A stretch of 64,000 nucleotides of DNA from Saccharopolyspora_D taberi (GCF_039534165.1 NZ_BAAAUX010000013.1:1-64000), one strand, 5' to 3'; numbered from the stretch's first letter, positions 25,776 through 34,251 are shown. Notes: generated from the sequence alone by a model not told the origin. Numbers and translations are program-made.

Positions 25776-26871
25776 GCCCAAACCACCGTTCCTCGCGGGA
25801 GCGGGGTGGGGCAGCCGTTTCGCCCGTGATCAGTTGGGTTTCCAGCACCACCTCGCGGGCTCGGCCCGGTTCGCTGGATTCCAGCAGGAGGCGTCCCGCC
25901 GCACGGCCCTTCTCCAGGACCGGCTGGCGGACCGTCGTCAGCCCCGCCCGCTCGGCGTCGACGATCCCGTCGAAGCCGGTGACGGTCAGGTCCTCCGGCA
26001 CTCGCAGCCCGCGCCGCTTCGCCTCCTCAAGCGCGCCCAGCCCGAGGATGTCCGAGGTGCAGATGATCGCCGTGATGTCCGGGTCCAGGTCCAGCAGCTG
26101 CCGGGCCGCCGACGCGCCGGAGGCGGTGGTGTGGTCGAACCGCTCCACCACCGGCACCCTCGACCAGTCCACCCCGGCCTCGCTGAACACCTCGGCGAGC
26201 GCAGTCAGCCGGGCCTTCTGCACGTGGAAGCTCGCGTTGGCCTGCCGCTGCACCGAGGCCAGGCCGTCGTTGCGGCCCCGCGCCAGCCGCATGCAGGACA
26301 CGCCGATGCGGCGGTGGCCGAGCTTGATCAGGTGGTCGGCGACGCTCTTGATCGCGCGCGAGTCGTCCGGGCCGACCCAGTCGAGGTTGTCGATGCGCGG
26401 CTGGTCGCAGATGACCACCGGCACCGGGCGCTCCAGCACCGCGGCCAGGTGCGGGTCGTCCTCCGGCACCGAGTAGACGACGAAGCCGTCGACGCCCGCG
26501 CGGTGCACCGAGGCGACGTCCTCGCGCTCCGGGCTGGCCGGGATCAGCAGCAGGCCGTGGCCGGCGTCCTCGCAGGCCAGCGACAGTCCTTCGAGGAAGC
26601 TGACGGCGCCCGGGTCGCGGAAGGCGTAGGAGAGGTTCTCGGTGAGCAGCAGCCCGACCGCGCCCGCCTTGCGGGTGCGCAGCGAGCGCGCCACCGGGTC
26701 CGGTCCCGGATAACCGAGCCTGCGAGCGGTGTCGAGGACCCGCTTGCGCAGCTCCGGGGAGAGCTGGTCGGGTCGGTTGTAGGCATTCGACACCGTAGTC
26801 CTGGAAACTCCCAGCTCCGCAGCGAGCGAAGCCAGAGTCGCAGGCCGCCGGGCATTCGTTGACCGCGCCAT
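25771..26871 (-). CDS. LacI-family transcriptional regulator
   Basis: 366 residues. The N-terminal helix-turn-helix with hinge reads ATLASLAAELGVSRTTVSNA; a periplasmic-binding-protein-like sensor domain follows (GLLLTENLSYAFRDPGAVSF, DGFVVYSVPEDDPHL, AIICTSDILGLGALEEA). The start ATG 26871 places the DNA-binding helix at the N-terminus and sits 6 bases after a TACGGT hexamer, so the message may be leaderless. A palindrome overlaps that hexamer, which suggests autorepression. It diverges from the MsiK-type ATPase gene, its probable second target. The ligand is unknown, likely a sugar. Confidence 0.93.
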   Translation of the reverse strand: MARSTNARRPATLASLAAELGVSRTTVSNAYNRPDQLSPELRKRVLDTARRLGYPGPDPVARSLRTRKAGAVGLLLTENLSYAFRDPGAVSFLEGLSLACEDAGHGLLLIPASPEREDVASVHRAGVDGFVVYSVPEDDPHLAAVLERPVPVVICDQPRIDNLDWVGPDDSRAIKSVADHLIKLGHRRIGVSCMRLARGRNDGLASVQRQANASFHVQKARLTALAEVFSEAGVDWSRVPVVERFDHTTASGASAARQLLDLDPDITAIICTSDILGLGALEEAKRRGLRVPEDLTVTGFDGIVDAERAGLTTVRQPVLEKGRAAGRLLLESSEPGRAREVVLETQLITGETAAPPRSREERWFGP

Positions 26872-26875
26872 GCAG

Positions 26876-26890
26876 GAACCGTAACGGTTC
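26876..26890. promoter_or_regulatory. Candidate LacI operator over the lacI promoter
   Basis: GAACCGTAACGGTTC has 7-bp inverted arms around one base and covers the TACGGT hexamer (26883-26878 on the minus strand) that precedes the lacI ATG by six bases. Occupancy would block lacI transcription. Confidence 0.55.
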
Positions 26891-26957
26891 AGTACCCCGG
26901 GGTGAAGCACTGATCATGCAATATTCGCAAAGGTCACACCCGGACACGCAGCGAAAC

Positions 26958-26974
26958 CGTTCCGTCACGGAACG
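26958..26974. promoter_or_regulatory. Candidate operator upstream of the MsiK-type gene
   Basis: CGTTCCGTCACGGAACG is a perfect 8-bp inverted repeat around a central C, in the lacI-msiK divergent gap. It shares the arm core of the lacI palindrome (ACGG next to GTTC or GAAC) though the arms are arranged differently. Confidence 0.5.
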
Positions 26975-27055
26975 AAAATGTGGGCGAGCGGGGGCTGACC
27001 TTTACCGATTCTGTGGCTACTGTGACCAAACCCGCGTGTGAAAGGTGCGTCACAG

Positions 27056-28141
27056 ATGGCTGAGGTTGCATACGTCAACGCTTCTCGCGTGTATCCCGGT
27101 AACCCACCGGTCAAAGCGGTCGACGAGCTCGGCCTCGACATCGCCGACGGGGAGTTCCTCGTCCTGGTCGGACCGTCCGGCTCCGGCAAGTCCACCGCGC
27201 TGCGGATGCTCGCCGGTCTGGAGGACGTCGACGAGGGCGCGATCACCATCGGCGGCAGCGACGTCACCCACACGCCGCCGAAGTCCCGCGACATCGCGAT
27301 GGTCTTCCAGTCCTACGCGCTCTACCCGCACATGACGGTGGCCGAGAACATGGGCTTCGCGCTGAAGCTGCGCAAGACGCCCAAGCAGGTCATCCGGGAC
27401 AAGGTCACCGAGGCGGCCAAGCTGCTCGACCTGGAGAAGTACCTGGACCGCAAGCCGAAGGCGCTCTCCGGCGGCCAGCGCCAGCGGGTGGCGATGGGCC
27501 GGGCGATCGTCCGCGAGCCCAGCGTGTTCCTGATGGACGAGCCGCTGTCCAACCTGGACGCCAAGCTGCGGGTGGAGACCCGCGCCAACATCGCGGCGCT
27601 GCAGAAGCGGCTGGGCACCACGACCATCTACGTCACCCACGACCAGGTCGAGGCGATGACGATGGGCCACCGCGTCGCGGTGCTCAAGGACGGCCTGCTC
27701 CAGCAGGTCGCCTCGCCGCGCGAGCTGTACGAGAACCCGGCCAACTCCTTCGTCGCCGGCTTCATCGGCTCCCCCGCCATGAACCTCAAGACGGTGCCGC
27801 TGACCAGCGAGGGAGCCGTCCTGGACGGGCAGACCGTCCCGGTTCCGCGGGCGGCGACCGAGGGCCTGAAGGAGGTCACCTTCGGGGTCCGGCCGGAGGC
27901 GCTGACGCTGACCTCGGAGTCCGCCGAGGGCATGGACATGACCGTCGAGCTGGTCGAGGAGCTGGGCGCGGACGCGCTGGTCCACGGCGCCATCGAGATC
28001 GGCGGCAGCCAGGAGCGGTTCGTCGTCCGCACCGACGGCCGCACGCCGCCCGCGCTCGGCCAGCGGGTGAAGGTCGCGCTGCGCGACGCGGGCGAGGTGC
28101 ACCTGTTCCACCCGGAGACGGGCGCCCGGCTGGCCGCCTGA
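27056..28141 (+). CDS. MsiK/UgpC-type sugar ABC transporter ATPase
   Basis: 361 residues. Nucleotide-binding domain: Walker A GPSGSGKSTALRML, Q-loop MVFQSYALYPHMTV, signature LSGGQRQRVAMGRAI, Walker B VFLMDEPLSNLDAKLR, H-loop YVTHDQVEA. A regulatory OB-like C-terminal domain includes FGVRPEALTLTSES. In Streptomyces such a stand-alone ATPase energises many sugar importers, and none of the importer subunits is encoded here, which fits. The ATG at 27056 has GAAAGG upstream and starts the conserved MAEVAYVNASRVYPG; an in-frame GTG at 27038 is less likely. Confidence 0.92.
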   Translation: MAEVAYVNASRVYPGNPPVKAVDELGLDIADGEFLVLVGPSGSGKSTALRMLAGLEDVDEGAITIGGSDVTHTPPKSRDIAMVFQSYALYPHMTVAENMGFALKLRKTPKQVIRDKVTEAAKLLDLEKYLDRKPKALSGGQRQRVAMGRAIVREPSVFLMDEPLSNLDAKLRVETRANIAALQKRLGTTTIYVTHDQVEAMTMGHRVAVLKDGLLQQVASPRELYENPANSFVAGFIGSPAMNLKTVPLTSEGAVLDGQTVPVPRAATEGLKEVTFGVRPEALTLTSESAEGMDMTVELVEELGADALVHGAIEIGGSQERFVVRTDGRTPPALGQRVKVALRDAGEVHLFHPETGARLAA

Positions 28142-28154
28142 TCCCGCGCGGGAC

Positions 28155-28204
28155 GACGCCCCCGCCGACCCCTGGAACTCAAGCGGTCGGCGGGGGCGTC
28201 TTTT
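28155..28204 (+). terminator. Intrinsic terminator after the MsiK-type gene
   Basis: A perfect 16-bp stem GACGCCCCCGCCGACC / GGTCGGCGGGGGCGTC with a 14-base loop, then TTTT. This is the most classical terminator in the window. Confidence 0.92.
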
Positions 28205-28260
28205 CGCGCACAAATCACCCGGTCGGTGGAATCGCGGCTCGTCCTCCGCGTAGAGTGCAC

Positions 28261-28283
28261 ATGACAACGGTTTCCGTTTACGT
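28261..28283 (+). promoter_or_regulatory. Possible Zur box upstream of the zinc importer
   Basis: ATGACAACGGTTTCCGTTTA contains AACGG-TTT-CCGTT and resembles the TGAnAACGnTTTnCA pattern of actinobacterial Zur sites with a few mismatches. It lies 46-68 bases before the binding-protein start. Confidence 0.4.
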
Positions 28284-28328
28284 TTCTTCGGCGAAATGTG
28301 ACACCGGCGCACCTTGGAGGAGCCCCCG

Positions 28329-29534
28329 ATGACGGTCAGTAGTCGACGCTTCCGCACCACAACCGCGCTGGCCGGTCTGACCGCCGCCGCGCTGGCGATG
28401 ACCGCCTGCGGTTCGGGCGCCCAGGGCGGCTCCGGCGACAAGCTCAAGGTGGTCGCGTCCACCAACGTGTGGGCCAGCGTCGCGCAGGCGGTCGGCGGGG
28501 ACCGGATCGAGGTCGAGGCGCTGATCAGCGATCCCGCGACCGACCCGCACTCCTACGAGAGCACTCCGAGGGATGCCGCCAAGGTCACCGACGCGGACCT
28601 GGTGGTGCTCAACGGCGGCGGCTACGACGAATTCGTGGAGCAGATCCTCGCGGGGAAGCCGAAGCCGGTGGTCGAGGCTTTCGCGGGTGAGCACGGCGAA
28701 CCGGCTCACCCTGCCGAACCGGCTCACCCTGCCGAACCGGCTCCGCCGGCCGAGCCCGCTCCCGGCGACGGGCACGGGCACCCGGCGCCTGCCCCGGCGG
28801 ACGAGCACGGGCACCCGGCGCCCCCACCGGCCGACGGGCACGGGCCCCCGGCGCCCGCTCCGGCTGACGGGCACGCTCCGGCGGACGAGCACGGCCACTC
28901 TGAACCGGCCCAACCCGCACCTGCCGACGAGCACGGGCACGCCGAGCCCGCCCCCGCCGAACCGGCCCCGGCCGAAGGACACGGCCACGAAGGCCACGAC
29001 CACTCGGTGAACGAGCACGTCTGGTACGACCTGCACCTGGTCCACGAGACCGCCGAACGCATCGCCGACGAGCTGGGCAAGCTCCAGCCAGCCGACGCCC
29101 AGGCGTTCAAGGACTCGGCGGCCCGGTTCAGCGACGAGGTCGGCGGCCTGGAGGCCAGGACCCAGCAGCTCGCCGCCGCCCAGCAGGGCAAGAAGGTGAT
29201 CGTGACCGAGCCCGTCGCGCACTACCTGGTCGAAGCCGCCAAACTGGACGACGTCACCCCGCCGGAGTTCGTCAAGGCGATCGAGTCCGAGAGCGACCCG
29301 TCGGCGGCGGCGGTGGCCGAGATCCAGAACGCGGTCAACAGCAAGCAGGCCGCCGCGGTGATCTACAACCCGCAGACCGAATCCCCGGTCACCGAGTCCG
29401 TCCGCCGGGCCGCGGAGCAGAATCAGACCCCGGTCGTGGAGATGACCGAGCTGCTGCCCGAGGGCAGGACCTACGTGCAGTGGATGGGCGACCAGATCAC
29501 GGCGCTGGAAACCGCCCTCAACCGAAACCCCTGA
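28329..29534 (+). CDS. Zinc/manganese ABC transporter binding lipoprotein with His-rich linker
   Basis: 401 residues. A lipoprotein signal with lipobox LAMTAC (Cys about 22) is followed by a cluster A-I metal-binding protein: KVVASTNVWASVAQAVGGDR, DPHSYESTPRD, then NEHVWYDLHLVHETAE and VVEMTELLPEG. Between the lobes is a roughly 110-residue insertion rich in His, Pro, Glu and Ala (repeats such as ADEHGHPAP), far longer than the usual ZnuA His loop. It probably captures zinc outside the membrane. The ATG at 28329 is set by GGAGGAG 5-6 bases upstream. The ATPase and permease genes follow. Confidence 0.93.
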   Translation: MTVSSRRFRTTTALAGLTAAALAMTACGSGAQGGSGDKLKVVASTNVWASVAQAVGGDRIEVEALISDPATDPHSYESTPRDAAKVTDADLVVLNGGGYDEFVEQILAGKPKPVVEAFAGEHGEPAHPAEPAHPAEPAPPAEPAPGDGHGHPAPAPADEHGHPAPPPADGHGPPAPAPADGHAPADEHGHSEPAQPAPADEHGHAEPAPAEPAPAEGHGHEGHDHSVNEHVWYDLHLVHETAERIADELGKLQPADAQAFKDSAARFSDEVGGLEARTQQLAAAQQGKKVIVTEPVAHYLVEAAKLDDVTPPEFVKAIESESDPSAAAVAEIQNAVNSKQAAAVIYNPQTESPVTESVRRAAEQNQTPVVEMTELLPEGRTYVQWMGDQITALETALNRNP

Positions 29535-29591
29535 GGACCATGTCTTCGAACTCGACCTACGCAGGTGGTCACTTGGCGGTGCCTGTTGCTG

Positions 29592-29625
29592 GTGTGGGCT
29601 AAGCGGTTGCGCCGCTTCGAAGAAC
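29592..29625 (+). repeat. 34-bp repeat between binding-protein and ATPase genes, copy 1
   Basis: The sequence from GTGTGGGCTAAGCGG to CGCTTCGAAGAAC recurs in opposite orientation at 44952-44985 with one mismatch. AAGCGG and CCGCTT inside it can form a short hairpin. It lies 15 bases before the ATPase ATG. Confidence 0.75.
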
Positions 29626-29640
29626 TAGGCGGGTACTGAT

Positions 29641-30489
29641 ATGACTGCGAAATCCGAGACGGAACCCGAGGCGGCCCGCGTCGCGGTGCCCGCCCCGGCG
29701 GTCCGCCTGCGCGGCGCCGAGCTCAGCTACGGCCCGCGCGTCCTGTGGGACGGCCTGGACCTCGACGTCGAGCCGGGCGAGTTCCTGGCCGTGCTCGGCC
29801 CGAACGGGTCGGGCAAGACGAGCCTGCTGCGGGTTCTGCTCGGACTCCAGCCGCTGAGCGCCGGCACCGTGCGGATCGCGGGCGCGCCCGCGCAACGCGG
29901 CAGCAACAAGATCGGCTACGTCCCGCAGCAGCGGTCCGTCGACGCGACGCTCACGCTGCGCGGCAGCGACCTGGTCGGCCTCGGGCTCGACGGCCACCAC
30001 TGGGGCCTCGGCCTCCGGCGGCGCCGCGAGCGCAGGCGGCGGGTCGACGAGGTGCTGCGCGCGGTCGAGGCCACCGCGTACGCGAAGCGACCGCTGGGCC
30101 TGCTCTCCGGCGGTGAGCAGCAGCGGCTGCGGGTCGCGCAGGCGCTGGTCGGCAACCCGGCGGTGCTGCTCTGCGACGAGCCGCTGCTGTCGCTGGACGT
30201 CGCCCACCAGCGCAGGGTCAGCAACCTGATCGCGCAGCAGGCGCGGGAGTCCGGCGCGGCCGTGCTGTTCGTCACCCACGAGCTGAACCCGGTGCTGCCG
30301 CTGGTCGACCGGGTGCTGTACCTGGTCGACGGCAGGTTCCGGATCGGCACCCCGGACGAGGTCATGAACTCGGCGACGCTCTCCGAGCTCTACGGCACCG
30401 ACATCGAGGTCGCCCGCGTCGGCGGCAGGCTGGTGGTCAGCGGTACCGACGAGGAGCGCTGCCACGTGCACGAGGTGGAGCAGGCGTGA
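29641..30489 (+). CDS. Zinc/manganese ABC transporter ATPase
   Basis: 282 residues. Walker A GPNGSGKTSLLRVLLG, Q-loop IGYVPQQRS, signature LSGGEQQRLRVAQAL, Walker B VLLCDEPLLSLD and H-loop VLFVTHELNPVLP place it with the ZnuC/MntB ATPases. The first 25 residues are an acidic extension. The final codons overlap the permease start by four bases (GTGA), so the two are translationally coupled. It energises import of the metal delivered by the preceding lipoprotein. Confidence 0.93.
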   Translation: MTAKSETEPEAARVAVPAPAVRLRGAELSYGPRVLWDGLDLDVEPGEFLAVLGPNGSGKTSLLRVLLGLQPLSAGTVRIAGAPAQRGSNKIGYVPQQRSVDATLTLRGSDLVGLGLDGHHWGLGLRRRRERRRRVDEVLRAVEATAYAKRPLGLLSGGEQQRLRVAQALVGNPAVLLCDEPLLSLDVAHQRRVSNLIAQQARESGAAVLFVTHELNPVLPLVDRVLYLVDGRFRIGTPDEVMNSATLSELYGTDIEVARVGGRLVVSGTDEERCHVHEVEQA

Positions 30490-31373
30490 ACGCACTGATC
30501 GACGCGCTGGGCAGGCTGCTGGACTTCGGGGTCACCGCAGACCTGCTCGGCTACCCGTTCGTCCAGCAGGCGCTGCTGGCCGCCGCCGCGCTCGGCCTGG
30601 TCTCGGGCGCGCTCGCCCCGCTGGTGGTCGCGCGCAAGATGTCGTTCGCCGTGCACGGCACCGCCGAGCTGGCCTTCACCGGTGCCGCCGCCGCGCTGCT
30701 GCTCGGCTTCGGCGTCGGGCTCGGGGCGCTTGCGGGCGCGGTGGTCGCCGCGCTGCTGCTGGGCCTGCTGGGACAGCGCGGCACCGAACGCGACTCGGTG
30801 ATCGGCGCGATCCTGTCGTTCGGCCTCGGCGTGGGCGTGCTGCTGCTGTGGATGAACCCGGAGCGCACGGCGAACAAGTTCTCCCTGCTGGTGGGCCAGA
30901 TCGTCGGGGTCGACTCCTCCGACGTCATGCTGCTGACGGTCTGCGCCGCCGCGGTGCTGGTGGTGCTCGCGTTCGTGTACCGGCCACTGCTGTTCGCCAG
31001 CGTCGACCCGGACGTGGCCGCCGCGCGCGGTGTTCCGGCGCGGGTGCTGACGCCGCTGTTCGCGGTGCTGGTCGGCGTCGCCACGGCGCTCGGCGTCTAC
31101 ACGGTCGGCGCGCTGCTGGTGCTGGCGCTGATGGTGACCCCGGGGGCCGCGGCGGCGCGGGTGACCGCGAGCCCGGTCAAGGCGACGCTGCTCGCGGTGG
31201 TGTTCGCCGAGGTCGCGGTGCTCGGCGGGATCGTGCTGTCGCTCGCGCCCGGCGCGCCGGTCAGCGCGTTCGTCACGATCATCTCGTTCGTCATCTACCT
31301 GGTCTGCCGGGCCGTGGGTCGCCGTACCCGGGAGTCCGCCCAGAAACCGAGTGCGGTTCAGGTCGCTCGCTGA
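30486..31373 (+). CDS. Zinc/manganese ABC transporter permease
   Basis: 295 residues with eight or more hydrophobic helices and ABC-3 family features: ARKMSFAVHGTAELAFTGAA near the N-terminus, VGVATALGVYTVGALLVLAL and LMVTPGAAAARV later. It forms the membrane channel for the metal importer. The GTG start overlaps the ATPase stop. The short Arg-rich C-terminus is cytoplasmic. Confidence 0.93.
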   Translation: MNALIDALGRLLDFGVTADLLGYPFVQQALLAAAALGLVSGALAPLVVARKMSFAVHGTAELAFTGAAAALLLGFGVGLGALAGAVVAALLLGLLGQRGTERDSVIGAILSFGLGVGVLLLWMNPERTANKFSLLVGQIVGVDSSDVMLLTVCAAAVLVVLAFVYRPLLFASVDPDVAAARGVPARVLTPLFAVLVGVATALGVYTVGALLVLALMVTPGAAAARVTASPVKATLLAVVFAEVAVLGGIVLSLAPGAPVSAFVTIISFVIYLVCRAVGRRTRESAQKPSAVQVAR

Positions 31374-31385
31374 CAGGGTGAGGCC

Positions 31386-32540
31386 GTGAACGAACAGCAG
31401 ATCACGGCGGACCTCCTGCGCGGCGCGCTCGACCTGGAGCGCACCGAACACGGCCTGCTGCCGCACCGACTGCCCGCGCGCGCCCGCGCGCAGTGCGCCG
31501 ACGGACAGCTGGTGAACGCGGAGGCGCAGCCCTCCGGCGTGCGGCTGGTCCTGCGCACCCGGGCCACGACCGTCGAGCTGGACACGCTCCGCACGAAGCT
31601 GGACTACCGGGGCGCGCCTGCCCGCCCGGACGGCGTGTACGACCTGCTCGTGGACGGCCGGCTGAGCGGCCAGGCCGGGACTTCCGGCGGCAACGTCGTC
31701 ACCGTCGACCTGGCCACGGGCGAGACCGGGACCGAGCCCGGCCCGGTCGGCACGGTCCGGTTCTCCGGTCTGCCGGACCGGGTCAAGGACGTCGAGATCT
31801 GGTTGCCGCACAACGAGATCACCGAACTCGTCGCGCTGCGGACGGACGCCCCGGTCTCGCCGGTGGCCACGAGCCGTCGCGTGTGGCTGCACCACGGGAG
31901 CTCGATCAGCCACGGCTCCAACGCCGCCAGCCCGAGCACGACGTGGCCCGCGCTGGCCGCTTCGCTCGGCGGCGTGGAGCTGATCAACCTCGGGATGAGC
32001 GGCAGCGCCCTGCTCGACCCGTTCACCGCGCGCGCCATGCGCGACACACCCGCGGACCTGATCAGCGTCAAGATCGGGATCAACGTCGTCAACGCCGACC
32101 TGATGCGGCTGCGCGCCTTCGGGCCCGCCGTGCACGGGTTCCTCGACACCATCCGCGAGGGGCATCCGACCGCTCCGCTGCTGGTCGTGTCGCCGATCCT
32201 GTGCCCCATCCACGAGGACACACCCGGTCCCGGCGCTTTCGACGTCGAGGCGCTTCGGCGCGGCGAGGTGCTGTTCCGGGCGACCGGGGATCCCGCGGAT
32301 CGGGCCGCCGGGAAGCTGACGCTGAGCGTCATCCGGGACGAGCTCGCTCGGATCGTCAAGCAGCGCTGCGGGGAGGATCCGGCGTTGTTCTATCTCGACG
32401 GGCGGGAGCTTTATGGGGAGGGGGATTTTCAGGAGTTGCCGTTGCCTGACGCTTTGCATCCTGATGCGGGTACGCATCGGGTTATCGGGGAGCGGTTCGG
32501 GGGGCTGGTTTTCGGTCGGGGTGGGGTTTTTGGGGGTTGA
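31386..32540 (+). CDS. SGNH/GDSL-type hydrolase with N-terminal beta domain
   Basis: 384 residues. An N-terminal beta-rich domain (about 1-160) is followed by an SGNH hydrolase domain starting with RRVWLHHGSSISHGSNA (nucleophile Ser). INLGMSGSALLDPFTA follows as block II, IGINVVNAD as a block III variant, and DALHPDAGTHRVIGERF supplies the Asp-x-x-His. The layout matches carbohydrate-esterase-like SGNH proteins with an N-terminal jelly roll. It starts with GTG 12 bases after the permease stop, so it may be read through from the zinc operon although its function looks unrelated. No signal peptide is seen. Confidence 0.85.
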   Translation: MNEQQITADLLRGALDLERTEHGLLPHRLPARARAQCADGQLVNAEAQPSGVRLVLRTRATTVELDTLRTKLDYRGAPARPDGVYDLLVDGRLSGQAGTSGGNVVTVDLATGETGTEPGPVGTVRFSGLPDRVKDVEIWLPHNEITELVALRTDAPVSPVATSRRVWLHHGSSISHGSNAASPSTTWPALAASLGGVELINLGMSGSALLDPFTARAMRDTPADLISVKIGINVVNADLMRLRAFGPAVHGFLDTIREGHPTAPLLVVSPILCPIHEDTPGPGAFDVEALRRGEVLFRATGDPADRAAGKLTLSVIRDELARIVKQRCGEDPALFYLDGRELYGEGDFQELPLPDALHPDAGTHRVIGERFGGLVFGRGGVFGG

Positions 32541-32690
32541 GGTTCCGTTGCGTGGGTGGTTCCGGGGCGCTCGCCGCCCCCGGACCCCCGGCAGGTCTCC
32601 GGGACCGAAGCGGCTTTGCCGGTTCGGGTTCCGTTGCGTTCGTGGTTCTGGGGCGCTCGCCGCCCCCAGACCCCCGGCAGGTCTCCGGGA
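32541..32690 (+). repeat. Direct repeat units of the composite element, copy A
   Basis: Two units beginning GGTTCCGTTGCGT and ending CCCCGGCAGGTCTCCGGGA, each with an internal GGGGCGCTCGCCGCCCC-type inverted repeat, stand head to tail with 23 bp between. A third, diverged unit is in the second element at 58920-58979. Confidence 0.75.
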
Positions 32691-32725
32691 TGAGATGGGG
32701 CTGTCCGCTGCGGTTCGGTTGGGGT

Positions 32726-32866
32726 GGTTCTCATCCCGTCGACCTCCACGGAGGGCTATCAGACCGCGTCAAGGGGGCCTTATTGCTTGGCCGCTGCGGT
32801 TTTGCTTGTCGGTGCCCCCTTGACACGGCCTGATCGGGCTGGCGCCAGGTCGACGGGATGAGAACC
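32726..32866. repeat. 141-bp interrupted palindrome, copy A
   Basis: The ends are a perfect 20-bp inverted repeat, GGTTCTCATCCCGTCGACCT (32726-32745) against 32847-32866. A second pair of arms, GTCAAGGGGGC (32768-32778) with GCCCCCTTGAC (32814-32824), lies inside. The RNA from either strand would form a long two-part hairpin. A homologue is at 59014-59152, also between convergent genes. Confidence 0.85.
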
Positions 32867-32961
32867 AAACCCCGCCCTTGTAGGTGGAGGCTTTGTCTCC
32901 GCCCTTGTGGGTGGGGACAAGGCCAGCCCCTCTCTCTTTGCTTGGGCTGGGCGAAATTGCC

Positions 32962-34251
32962 CTAGCGCACCGGGTGCTGGGCCAGCACTGCGCCGACCTG
33001 GTCGGCCACAGCCGGGTCCAGCATCGCGTATCGGCCGCCGGCCACGAACCGCTCCGACAGTTCCAGGGTCACGATCTCGCCTTCGGCGAGCATCGCGCCC
33101 ATGGCCTGCGGGTTCTCCGCCACCGTCTCCGGGTGGGCGATGGTCAGGTCGGTGAACGACGCCGCCAGATAGGGGCTGGCGAACTGGGTGAACGAGTCCG
33201 CGATCATCCGGGTCGGGCGGTCGACCATTCCCGGCTTCGGTGGGGATTCCAGGTGCAGCGGGGTGTGGAAGTCGCTCGGTTTGAACTGGGTGTTGTCGGC
33301 TCCGCCGTCCGGGGCCAGGGAGTACGCCTGGATCGGTACCTTTCGGTCCTGGCCGAGCAGGTCCGGGATGTCCGCGCTGTGCTCGTACTGGCGGCTCGGC
33401 GCCACCTTCCAGTTCGCCGTGCTGCCCGGCGCCAGCCGTTCCGCGAGCGTGTAGGCCATCGTCACGCCGCCCTCGTGCGTCCAGTGCGTGTCGATGTCGT
33501 GGTAGATCGGGCGTTTGTTGCGCTCGGCGATCTGGCGGAGCCTGCTGCGCATGTCGATGGCCCCGGTCGCGCCCGGGACCCGCTGCCAGAACCGCTCGCG
33601 CTCCCGCGTCGCGCAGTCCTCGCCCGCGTACGCATCCGGCATGTTCTCCGGGTACACAGTGGACTTGTCCGGCGCGATGACCAGCTGGAACCTGCGGCCG
33701 GACGCCTCGACCACCGAGCGCCACCGCTGCAACCCGGCGATGACCTGCTCCGGCCGCATCCTCGGCACGCACCGGTACGACACGTCGTGCCCCAGGTAGA
33801 GCCACCCGTTCTTGCCCTCGATGACGTTGGGGAAGACGTTCTCGTCCAGCGGCGGCTTCGCGTCGACCTGGCCGGTCCCGATCGGTGCGGTGTGCGAGCT
33901 GCCCTCCAGCCTGGCGGGTTCGCCGAACACCCCGCGGCTGAGCGCGTCGACCGACTGCACCGCGTCGCGGCGGAACGGCAGGTTCTCCGTGGCCCAGGCG
34001 TTCAGGCCGGTGAACATTCCCCAGCCGTCGGTGATGCTCGGGAACTCCGCCAGCGGCCGGTTCTCCAGCGGCTCGGCGCGGGCCCCGAAGGTCCAGGTGA
34101 GCACCGGTGCGGCGAAGAACAGCAACGCGCAGACCAGTGCGGTGAGCTGGCGGCGGCCGTGCCGGGGCCGGTGCAACGGGTGCTCGCGCGGCAACCACGC
34201 CTCGTGGACCGCTGGCAGCTCCGTCGGATGTTGTCCCGGCACGGGTTTCAC
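32962..34251 (-). CDS. AlgJ/AlgX-like SGNH O-acetyltransferase
   Basis: 429 residues from GTG 34251. One N-terminal transmembrane helix (LTALVCALLFFAAPVLTW) is followed by an extracytoplasmic AlgX/AlgJ-type domain: IEGKNGWLYLGHDVS, LVIAPDKSTVYPENMP, the Asp-x-His motif in YHDIDTHWTHEGG and the presumed Ser nucleophile in MIADSFTQF. Such proteins transfer acetyl groups, supplied by an MBOAT partner, onto exported polysaccharides. The MBOAT gene is upstream at 34835-36268. The ATG at 34302 lies inside the preceding terminator, so the later GTG is preferred; neither has a strong ribosome site. Confidence 0.85.
   Translation of the reverse strand: MKPVPGQHPTELPAVHEAWLPREHPLHRPRHGRRQLTALVCALLFFAAPVLTWTFGARAEPLENRPLAEFPSITDGWGMFTGLNAWATENLPFRRDAVQSVDALSRGVFGEPARLEGSSHTAPIGTGQVDAKPPLDENVFPNVIEGKNGWLYLGHDVSYRCVPRMRPEQVIAGLQRWRSVVEASGRRFQLVIAPDKSTVYPENMPDAYAGEDCATRERERFWQRVPGATGAIDMRSRLRQIAERNKRPIYHDIDTHWTHEGGVTMAYTLAERLAPGSTANWKVAPSRQYEHSADIPDLLGQDRKVPIQAYSLAPDGGADNTQFKPSDFHTPLHLESPPKPGMVDRPTRMIADSFTQFASPYLAASFTDLTIAHPETVAENPQAMGAMLAEGEIVTLELSERFVAGGRYAMLDPAVADQVGAVLAQHPVR

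Larger units (their letters stand above)
32541..32961. other. Convergent intergenic region filled by a composite repeat
   Basis: 421 bp without a gene. It holds two copies of a 63-64 bp unit (32541-32604, 32628-32690), the large interrupted palindrome (32726-32866) and a further GCCCTTGT(A/G)GGTGG tandem (about 32872-32922). Apparent reading frames across it are in repeats and are not considered genes. Confidence 0.75.

Noticed and set aside
29540..29602. 20-codon ATG frame between the zinc-binding protein and ATPase genes (MSSNSTYAGGHLAVPVAGVG)
   Set aside because: Considered as a leader peptide. It has only a weak GAGGACC before it and ends inside the 34-bp repeat, so I do not call it.
32429..32749. 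Short minus-strand frame with MRTTPTEPQRTA in the composite repeat, and its twin at 58837-59037
   Set aside because: Both start in the palindrome and read through the repeat units. The likeness comes from the DNA repeat, with no ribosome site and no codon-level constraint visible.
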